A stretch of DNA of 27,494 nucleotides from an uncultured Collinsella sp. (GTDB lineage: Bacteria > Actinomycetota > Coriobacteriia > Coriobacteriales > Coriobacteriaceae), in NCBI GenBank assembly GCA_902490365.1, contig CABUDQ010000029.1, positions 1 through 27,494 of the forward strand, read 5' to 3'. The notes below the pieces were generated by a model. The model ran no database searches, was not told where the DNA came from, and worked only from the letters and a program-made list of their open reading frames with translations. Within the stretch, counting starts at the first letter, position 1, and each line of letters begins with the position of its first letter. Of this stretch, positions 22,257-27,494 are shown in pieces. Both the position numbers and the translations under genes were made by a program.

Positions 22257-22703
22257 ATGAAGCAGATTGATACCACTCAGCTCAACACTGCCACCTGCCA
22301 GGCTCAGGCTGCCGAATACCACGCCCGCGGCTTTAACTGCGCGCAGGCCGTCGCCTGCACGCTCGCGCCCGCCGTCGGGCTCGACCCCCAGGTCGCCTTT
22401 ACCCTCACCGAGGGCTTTGGCGCCGGCATGGGCGGCATGACCGAAACTTGCGGTGCCATCTCGGGCGCCGTGGCCATCATGGGCTTTGTAATGAGCGATG
22501 GCATGGAAAACCCCAAGACCAAGGGCCAGACCTACAAACTGTCGCGCGAGATTGCCAAGCGCTTTGGCGAGAAGAACACGACGACCGTCTGCGGCACGCT
22601 CAAGGGCATCGGATCGGACAAGGGTCCGCTCCGCAGCTGCCCCGGTTGCATCGACGATGCCGTCGAAATCGCCTGTGATGTACTAAAGCAGCTCGCCGAG
22701 TAA
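22257..22703 (+). CDS. C_GCAxxG_C_C family protein
   Basis: The 148-residue protein is rich in spaced cysteines: C14, C28 (GFNCAQAV), C34, C65 (ETCGAISG), C112 (TVCGTLKG), C128 and C131 (SCPGC) and C140. This fits the C_GCAxxG_C_C family, small proteins of anaerobes thought to bind a metal or an Fe-S centre, often near redox genes. No enzymatic role is established. ATG at 22257 has AAGGAG six bases upstream. An in-frame extension reaches 22158 (MAKNNEIC), adding two more cysteines, but that start has only a weak ribosome site. It is transcribed divergently from the sulfhydrylase gene. Confidence 0.85.
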   Translation: MKQIDTTQLNTATCQAQAAEYHARGFNCAQAVACTLAPAVGLDPQVAFTLTEGFGAGMGGMTETCGAISGAVAIMGFVMSDGMENPKTKGQTYKLSREIAKRFGEKNTTTVCGTLKGIGSDKGPLRSCPGCIDDAVEIACDVLKQLAE

Positions 22704-22713
22704 ACGGCAGCGA

Positions 22714-22767
22714 CATAAAACGACGGTCGGTGTGCTTGGGATCCGTCCAAAAGCACGCCGACCGTCG
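22714..22767 (-). terminator. Strong hairpin terminator after the yigZ gene
   Basis: 17-bp arms with one G-T pair (22767-22751 and 22737-22721 on the minus strand) are followed by TTTTATG. It starts three bases after the yigZ stop. It lies tail-to-tail with the C_GCAxxG_C_C gene and may stop readthrough from both sides. Confidence 0.8.
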
Positions 22768-22770
22768 CCG

Positions 22771-23406
22771 TTAGAACTCGGCAAATTCGGGAGTGCTGAC
22801 CTCAATCTCCTCGCGCCCCGCCATAAGCTCGCGCATCTTAGCGCAAAACGACCCCTGCTCCCCCGCCTTAAACACCAAATGAAGTGTCACGGCATCCGCG
22901 TACTCGGTATCCGAAACCTTGGCACCGGAATCCTGGGCCAAGCGAAGCACCTGCTCATACTGCGGATAGGCCACATGCACGTCAACAGGCACGACACTCG
23001 TCATCTCGACGATCTGCCCGGCCTCCTGAGCCGCGGCCACCGCCGCCTGCGTCGCCGCGGTATAGGCGCGTACCAAGCCACCGGGCCCCAACAACGTACC
23101 ACCAAAATAGCGTGTCACCACGCAGCAAACATTTTTGAGCCCCGCTCCGCGCAACACCTCGAGTGTCGGCATACCGCTCGTGCGGCTCGGCTCACCATCA
23201 TCGCTCTGGCGCTCGCGTCCATCGACCAAAATCCACGCGGGAACATTGTGTCGAGCGTCGTAATGACGCTTGCGAACCATCTCGATAAAGGCATTCGCCT
23301 CGTCCTCGGACTCAATATGGACCAGCTGGGCAATAAACCGGCTCTTGCGGTCCACAAACTCGCCCGAAGCCTCAATATTCGATTGCAGAGTAAAATAGCT
23401 GTCCAA
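22771..23406 (-). CDS. YigZ/IMPACT family protein
   Basis: The 211-residue protein belongs to the YigZ (UPF0029/IMPACT) family. The conserved core is KSRFIAQLVHIESEDEANAFI, then HNVPAWIL, RQSDDGEPSRTSGMPTLEVLRG and VVTRYFGGTLLGPGGLVRAY. A C-terminal EF-G-like domain of about 70 residues follows. Eukaryotic IMPACT affects translation stress signalling; the bacterial role is unknown. No ATG is available. Two adjacent TTG codons (23409 and 23406) are possible starts. I chose 23406 because AGGGG lies five bases upstream, the correct spacing. Confidence 0.85.
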   Translation of the reverse strand: MDSYFTLQSNIEASGEFVDRKSRFIAQLVHIESEDEANAFIEMVRKRHYDARHNVPAWILVDGRERQSDDGEPSRTSGMPTLEVLRGAGLKNVCCVVTRYFGGTLLGPGGLVRAYTAATQAAVAAAQEAGQIVEMTSVVPVDVHVAYPQYEQVLRLAQDSGAKVSDTEYADAVTLHLVFKAGEQGSFCAKMRELMAGREEIEVSTPEFAEF

Positions 23407-23509
23407 CAAAGCCCCTCAACAAAATAAAGCGCAGCAACAAACAGCCTCAATAATACGATAACCCTAGTAAAAAGAATGGCAACGCCGATGATTCCGTCAA
23501 CGAAAGCGA

Positions 23510-23608
23510 GAACCCGTCAGCGCGAGCAAGGTGCCTTGAAAGCCGAGGGCATTGACCTTATGGTCATGCCCGAAGGTTTGAAAGGCAGATTGCCGCGCTG
23601 ACGGGTTC
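23510..23608. repeat. 99-bp imperfect palindrome, copy B, downstream of rnpB
   Basis: Perfect 15-bp outer arms (23510-23524, 23594-23608) enclose further paired blocks GCAA, TGCCTT, AAA and a tip of GGGCAT-GACC against GGTCATGCCC around TTAT, with small symmetric internal loops. It begins 19 bases after the 3' end of rnpB and may serve its termination or processing. Layout and motifs match palindromes at 6779-6890 and 8080-8181. Outside it, 23407-23627 shows nothing else clear. Confidence 0.75.
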
Positions 23609-23627
23609 GCAGCGTCAACAAAGTGCC

Positions 23628-23983
23628 GAGTGGGCCGATAAGCCGGGTTCTGTCGTGAACGGTCATTTATCTTGTCTGCACGTTACCGTGCAGCTCCACG
23701 CACGCTACCCGAACGCGGACCGGGCCGGCCCATAGCGTTCCTATTCGCGCTTGCTCCGGATGGGGCTTGCCAAGCCGCCATGTTGCCACGACGCTGGTGG
23801 TCTCTTACACCACCGTTTCAGCTTTTCCCTTTACGCCTTGCGGCGCAGGTGGGAGTCTTCTTTTCTGCGGCGCTTTCCGTCGGATCACTCCGCCCGGCCG
23901 TTAGCCGGCATCCCGCCCTCTGGAGCCCGGACTTTCCTCACGCGTACTGCAAGCAGCACATCGCGCGACCGTCTGGCCCACTC
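23628..23983 (-). ncRNA. rnpB: RNase P RNA (bacterial type A)
   Basis: On the minus strand the RNA starts with GAGTGGGCC, which pairs with GGCCCACTC at the 3' end to form helix P1. The universal 5' core GAGGAAAGTCCGGGCTCC is present near 23940, and the 3' core AGATAAATGACC with ACAGAACCCGGCTTA near 23650-23670. The length is about 356 bases, normal for the type. It is the catalytic RNA that trims tRNA 5' leaders. Confidence 0.96.
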
Positions 23984-23994
23984 AGCAGTGCAAG

Positions 23995-24000
23995 AGTGTA
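23995..24000 (-). promoter_or_regulatory. Likely -10 box of rnpB
   Basis: TACACT at 24000-23995 on the minus strand lies 11 bases before the mature rnpB 5' end. A TTGCCT or ATTGCC about 15-16 bases further upstream is a possible -35. Confidence 0.45.
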
Positions 24001-24080
24001 ACACACCGTTGCCGCAGGCAATGGCACAACGCAAACGCTCGACACGATAAACCAAGAACCGCCATGCGCTACAATGGTCC

Positions 24081-24192
24081 TGTCGATGGGCAACGTCGTC
24101 AGTCGAGACGCGACCGCGCTCCGCACCCCTCCGTCTACTCGGTGTGTTCCCGCCTCCTCCCCGAGGCGGGATGTCGGCTTTTTTCATGCACC
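24081..24192 (+). ncRNA. Candidate small RNA divergent from rnpB
   Basis: In the 324-base gap between rnpB and rpsA the plus strand has TACAAT at 24070-24075. Downstream is a weaker AGACG/CGTCT hairpin with a C-rich loop, then a perfect 9-bp hairpin TCCCGCCTC/GAGGCGGGA with loop CTCCCC, and TTTTTT seven bases later near 24185. No gene on the plus strand explains this structure. Two hairpins with C-rich loops recall the actinobacterial 6C RNA, but the -35 is poor and the T-tract is offset. The minus-strand frame across the region overlaps rnpB and does not look coding. Confidence 0.3.
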
Positions 24193-24248
24193 GACAATCC
24201 AATAGCCTGTGGACAGCCCGGCAGCATTGCGCATCTCGGTGCCAAATG

Positions 24249-24284
24249 CAAAAAGGGACCCGTCCATTACGGACGGATCCCTTA
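24249..24284 (-). terminator. Rho-independent terminator of rpsA
   Basis: On the minus strand AAGGGATCCGTCC pairs with GGACGGGTCCCTT (one mismatch pair) around GTAAT and is followed by TTTTTGC. It starts about 25 bases after the rpsA stop. Confidence 0.88.
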
Positions 24285-24307
24285 AAACAAGTGATCGTCA
24301 AACCGAT

Positions 24308-25474
24308 TTACTCGGCGTCGGTCTCCTCGTCCTTCTTCTCGGAAGGCAGCGGGGTAACCTCGATCTCGACGCCCAGAGTCTCAGCAGCAGACTTCATGGA
24401 CAGGGAGATACGACGACGGTCGAGGTCGATTTCCATGACCTTGACCTGAACCTTGTCGCCCACATGGGTGACCTGAGAAGGCTGATCGACGTGCTTGTTG
24501 GCCATCTCGGAGATGTGCACCAGGCCCTCGATGCCCTCGCCCAGATCGACGAAAGCGCCGAACGGGACAAGCTTGGTCACAGTGCCCTCGACGATAGCGC
24601 CGACGGGGTACTTCTTGACCAGTGCGCGCCACGGATCCTCGGTGGTCTGCTTGAGACCCAGGGAGATGCGCTCGCGGTTGAGATCGACGTCGAGAACCTC
24701 GACCTCGACCTCCTGGCCGACCTTGACAACCTCGGAAGGATGGTTGACGTGGTTCCAGGAGAGCTCGGAGATGTGGATGAGGCCGTCGATACCGCCGAGG
24801 TCGACGAAGGCGCCGAAGTCGACGATGGAGGAAACGGTGCCCTGGAGACGCATGCCAGACTTGAGCTTGGACAGGATCTCGGAGCGCTCGGCCTTACGGG
24901 ACTCCTCGAGCACGACGCGACGGGAGAGGACGACGTTGTTGCGGTTGCGGTCCATCTCGATGACGCGGGCCTCGATGCGGGTGCCCATGTAAGAGGTGAG
25001 GTCCTTGACGCGACGGAGGTCGACGAGGGAAGCGGGCAGGAAGCCACGCAGGCCGATGTCGAGGATCAGGCCGCCCTTGACAACCTCGATAACCTCGCCC
25101 TCGACGTTCTCGCCGGAGTTGAACTTCTCCTCGATGCGGTTCCAAGCACGCTCGTACTCGGCACGCTTCTTGGACAGGACCAGACGACCGTCCTTGTCCT
25201 CCTTCTGGAGAACCAGAGCCTCGATGGGATCACCGAGTGCAACGATGTCTGCAGGATTAGCGTCCTTGCGGATGGACAGCTCGCGGACCGGGATAACGCC
25301 CTCGGACTTGAATCCGATGTCAACGAGCACCTCGTCATGCTCGATCTTAACGACAGTGCCGTTAACGAGATCGCCCTCATCAAAGTCGGTAATCGTACCG
25401 TCGATGAGGTTGTTCATCTCCTCCTCGTTGACATCGTCAAGAGAGAAAATGGACGAGTTCTGAATCTCACTCAA
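24308..25474 (-). CDS. rpsA: Ribosomal protein S1
   Basis: The 388-residue protein has four S1 RNA-binding repeats at about 35-103, 121-187, 206-275 and 291-361. The last two are the most canonical (DFGAFVDLGGIDGLIHISELS and PFGAFVDLGEGIEGLVHISEM). An acidic tail ends it. Four repeats, rather than six, is the Gram-positive form. S1 helps the 30S subunit bind mRNA. The start is a TTG at 25474 with AAAGGGG about eight bases upstream; the next ATG (residue 20) would have no ribosome site. It is transcribed alone with its own terminator. Confidence 0.94.
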   Translation of the reverse strand: MSEIQNSSIFSLDDVNEEEMNNLIDGTITDFDEGDLVNGTVVKIEHDEVLVDIGFKSEGVIPVRELSIRKDANPADIVALGDPIEALVLQKEDKDGRLVLSKKRAEYERAWNRIEEKFNSGENVEGEVIEVVKGGLILDIGLRGFLPASLVDLRRVKDLTSYMGTRIEARVIEMDRNRNNVVLSRRVVLEESRKAERSEILSKLKSGMRLQGTVSSIVDFGAFVDLGGIDGLIHISELSWNHVNHPSEVVKVGQEVEVEVLDVDLNRERISLGLKQTTEDPWRALVKKYPVGAIVEGTVTKLVPFGAFVDLGEGIEGLVHISEMANKHVDQPSQVTHVGDKVQVKVMEIDLDRRRISLSMKSAAETLGVEIEVTPLPSEKKDEETDAE

Positions 25475-25789
25475 AGGTGGACCCCTTTCGAACTACGGGG
25501 CCCCGATTGCTAGGACCTACAGAAGGGTGCGACAAGCACACAACGTTTAGGAACACTCGGGAGCCGACAGATACTAATGTGACGCTTATGCAATCACGTT
25601 CGTATAGGTTACGGGGAAATGAGTTCGATTTCAAGCGTGAACTGCGATTTTTTACTCGTGTGGAGACTTTTTCGTAATCTTATGAACACACGTCTCCGCA
25701 ACTTGACGATAACCAGCCAGGCATTCGGCTTTGGGGTAAAGTATCCGGAGCCAACGATTCTAGATCGATTTTTCGAGAAAGGTGCCCGC
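25475..25789. other. Divergent intergenic region between rpsA and the HAD gene
   Basis: This 315-base stretch holds the rpsA leader with its ribosome site on the minus strand, and the leader of the HAD gene on the plus strand. A CGGGGCCCCG palindrome lies near 25494-25505 in the rpsA leader. The middle (25560-25760) is more AT-rich and should contain the two promoters, but I found no pair of boxes good enough to call. Confidence 0.5.
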
Positions 25790-26548
25790 GTGCTCAAAGC
25801 AGTCGTTTTCGATATGGACGAAACGCTTCTTAGCATCAACCTCAACGCGTTCATCCTTCGCTATTTTAAGGATGTCTCTTCGATGCTCGCGGATATCGGG
25901 CGCCGCAGCCGCGGTGGCACGATGGCACGCCTCGGCACCATCCTGGTCGACCTCAACGCCAATCGCCGCAGCAGCACGGACAATCGCACCAATCTTGAGT
26001 TTTACCAAGAAGAGGTCGAGCGCCGATGCGGCATTTGCCTCTCGGACCCACTTATCTACGAGGCGTTTACCTACTACGACCGCGAAGTTCTTCCGTACAA
26101 GAATGACGAACTCATCAACGCCCATGCCATGCCGGGCGCACACGCCGCGCTTCAGGCCGTACAGGACGCAGGGCTGCGCTGCGCGCTCTTTACCAACCCC
26201 AGCTTTCCGCAGGGGGCCATCGAGTGCCGCATGGGTTGGGGCGACCTGGCCGACGCCCCCTTTGAGCTCGTCACGCACATGGGAAACGCCACCCGCTGCA
26301 AGCCTGATGCCACCTACTATCTAGAGCAGCTTCAGGTGATGGGGCTCGAACCGCACGAGGTCCTTATGGTGGGCAACGATCCCAAACGCGACTTCCCTAG
26401 CCCCGCCTGCGGCATTCAGACTGCCTATGTAGGCCAGGGCAAGCCCAACCGAATCACCTGGCGCGGAACCATGGAAGGCTTCGCCCGCGACTTTAACGCC
26501 GTAGTAGAAGCCTTCTACGAACACCAAGTAGCCGACGAACTGTCCTAG
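25790..26548 (+). CDS. HAD-superfamily hydrolase
   Basis: The 252-residue protein has the HAD phosphohydrolase motifs. Motif I is VFDMDETLL with D8 and D10, motif II is ALFTNPS, the motif III lysine is in RCKPDATYY, and motif IV is GNDPKRDF. A helical cap lies between motifs I and II (roughly 20-110). The substrate is unknown; typical members are sugar- or nucleotide-phosphate phosphatases. I chose the GTG at 25790 because AAAGG lies seven bases upstream and it gives a start just before motif I. The ORF upstream to 25619 is a non-conserved extension. The stop overlaps the stop of the convergent gene in CTAG. Confidence 0.87.
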   Translation: MLKAVVFDMDETLLSINLNAFILRYFKDVSSMLADIGRRSRGGTMARLGTILVDLNANRRSSTDNRTNLEFYQEEVERRCGICLSDPLIYEAFTYYDREVLPYKNDELINAHAMPGAHAALQAVQDAGLRCALFTNPSFPQGAIECRMGWGDLADAPFELVTHMGNATRCKPDATYYLEQLQVMGLEPHEVLMVGNDPKRDFPSPACGIQTAYVGQGKPNRITWRGTMEGFARDFNAVVEAFYEHQVADELS

Positions 26549-27494
26549 CACACTTGGGTTTTGCCGATCATGATGTTGAGGATCTCGACGTCGGTGTCCT
26601 TCATGCCCACACGGCCCACGTAGCCCATGCTGGCAATCGTCTGCTCGACGGTATCCTGGATCAAACCCTCGCCGGCACGGAAGCCACGCCCCTGCATGGC
26701 CATGTCATGTCCCAGAATCGCCGCATCGACGGCAGCCGAAATCTTGGCGGCACAGCTCGCCTTGGCGCCATCGCACACGATGCCGCCAACGTTACCGAGC
26801 GTGTTCGAAACCGTCGCGCCAATCTGCTCGCGCGTGCCACCGCACAGCCAGGTAATCGCAGCACCGGCACCGCACGCGGCGCAAATAGCACCGCAAAACG
26901 CCGAAAGCGCACCAATATAGCTCTTGATATGCACGGCGATAAGATCGGACAGCATCACGGCGCGCACCAGACGCTCGTGGTCGCAACGCAGGTACTCGGC
27001 ATACTCCATGACGGGCAATGCGCAGGTAATGCCTTGATTGCCCGAGCCGCACACAATGGCGACCGGCAGCGCGCAACCGTTCATGCGGGCGTCGGACCCG
27101 GCGGCCGCACGGGCACGGGCACGGCAGGCGACGTCATCGGCACGAGCACCCAGCAGCGTACGACCCACCTCGGCGCCCCAAGCGTGCGCAAGGCCCTCGG
27201 CACTGATTGCGCCATTCAGCTCAATCTGACGCTCAACGGCAGCGCGGGCGCCCTCAATGTCACCGTCCTCGATAAAGTCGATGATGGAATCAATGGACAT
27301 GGGCGTATCGGCGTTATCTGCCGCACGCTCGGCCACCACGCGCTCGGCGCAGGCGGCGCACTCCCCCGCCGACTTGCCGCATACCGGAATACCATCGAGC
27401 GTATGGCACGTGACATTAGTGTGGTGATCGGTAATCTCGACGACCGCGGTATGACCCCCGGCCGTCGCAGTCACCTTGATGTAGAGGTTGGGCA
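26545..27494 (-). CDS. CyuA/YhaM-type L-cysteine desulfidase (UPF0597), 5' end outside the window
   Basis: The frame continues through the right edge (codons for PNLYIK before the first in-window start-like codon at 27474), so the N-terminus is missing. The visible part of about 316 residues shows KVTATAGGHTAVVEI, GSGNQGITCALPV, CGGTREQIGATVSNTLGNVGG and IVCDGAKASCAAKI. This pattern belongs to the serine dehydratase alpha-like UPF0597 family. Characterised members (CyuA/YhaM, CdsB) are [4Fe-4S] enzymes that split L-cysteine to pyruvate, ammonia and sulfide, and the cysteines in the quoted segments are likely cluster ligands. L-serine deamination is an alternative. It ends tail-to-tail with the HAD gene, sharing four bases. 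Confidence 0.88.
   Translation of the reverse strand, partial: PNLYIKVTATAGGHTAVVEITDHHTNVTCHTLDGIPVCGKSAGECAACAERVVAERAADNADTPMSIDSIIDFIEDGDIEGARAAVERQIELNGAISAEGLAHAWGAEVGRTLLGARADDVACRARARAAAGSDARMNGCALPVAIVCGSGNQGITCALPVMEYAEYLRCDHERLVRAVMLSDLIAVHIKSYIGALSAFCGAICAACGAGAAITWLCGGTREQIGATVSNTLGNVGGIVCDGAKASCAAKISAAVDAAILGHDMAMQGRGFRAGEGLIQDTVEQTIASMGYVGRVGMKDTDVEILNIMIGKTQVC

Noticed and set aside
23885..24301. 138-codon minus-strand frame with MKKADIPPR-like start
   Set aside because: It runs into the RNase P RNA gene and shows only GC-biased, low-complexity sequence.
20624..25510. Similar GGGGCCCC segments before the MFS gene and in the rpsA leader
   Set aside because: The first is part of a clear terminator. 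The second is only a 10-base palindrome. A shared element is not supported in a GC-rich genome.
25619..25789. N-terminal extension of the HAD protein
   Set aside because: The sequence is not HAD-like, the region is AT-rich, and a GTG with a proper ribosome site stands just before motif I.
1..27494. CRISPR array, prophage or insertion sequence
   Set aside because: I saw no regularly spaced direct repeats, no transposase or integrase, and no phage gene in the window.

Overview
The window is a gene-dense stretch of a high-GC, Gram-positive, probably strictly anaerobic bacterium. Selenocysteine use, ATP-driven double-cubane iron-sulfur reductases, a four-repeat ribosomal protein S1 with a TTG start and a type-A RNase P RNA fit a gut coriobacterium, and my best guess is Collinsella or a close relative. 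That guess is from gene content and protein style, not from a search. Most genes lie on the minus strand, so text order is opposite to transcription for much of the window.

Layout. 1-1522 (minus): tRNA-Pro(UGG), cut by the window edge, and a BrnQ-type branched-chain amino acid transporter. 1541-9844 (minus): one long array running from a promoter near 9840 down to a strong terminator at 1541. In transcription order it holds two double-cubane-cluster proteins, their ATP-dependent activator, a GT-B glycosyltransferase, SelD, YedF, a DUF3343 protein and a class V cysteine desulfurase. Several of these genes overlap by 4-8 bases. 9910-15324 (minus): molybdenum genes modC, modB and modA, then moaB/mog-like and moeA. 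15535-18006 (plus): a CLC anion transporter resembling the fluoride-type clade and a lipid kinase. 18094-22023 (minus): a small GGQ release-factor-like protein, xanthine phosphoribosyltransferase, a DHA2 MFS exporter and O-acetylhomoserine sulfhydrylase. 22257-22703 (plus): a C_GCAxxG_C_C protein. 22771-25474 (minus): a YigZ protein, rnpB and rpsA. 25790-26548 (plus): a HAD hydrolase. 26545 to the right edge (minus): a CyuA/YhaM-type cysteine desulfidase, cut by the edge.

Main observations. SelD itself is a selenoprotein. Its reading frame crosses an in-frame UGA at 4684-4686, at the position of E. coli SelD Cys17, and the usual start-to-stop ORF misses the first 20 residues. The selD start overlaps the end of the glycosyltransferase gene, so selenophosphate synthesis is tied to a sugar transferase and to a double-cubane reductase system in one apparent operon. 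I see this as the best candidate for an undescribed selenium pathway here, but the functional link is inference. The adjacent molybdenum genes make the region look like a cofactor-supply neighbourhood for Mo/Se enzymes.

Other unexplained structure: three related ~100-bp imperfect palindromes (two inside the double-cubane operon, one after rnpB); a 27-bp perfect inverted repeat and a related 31-base palindrome bracketing the release-factor-like gene; a ~330-base leader before the double-cubane operon with a strong-SD mini-ORF and chained overlaps; and a ModB with a large extra extracytoplasmic domain.
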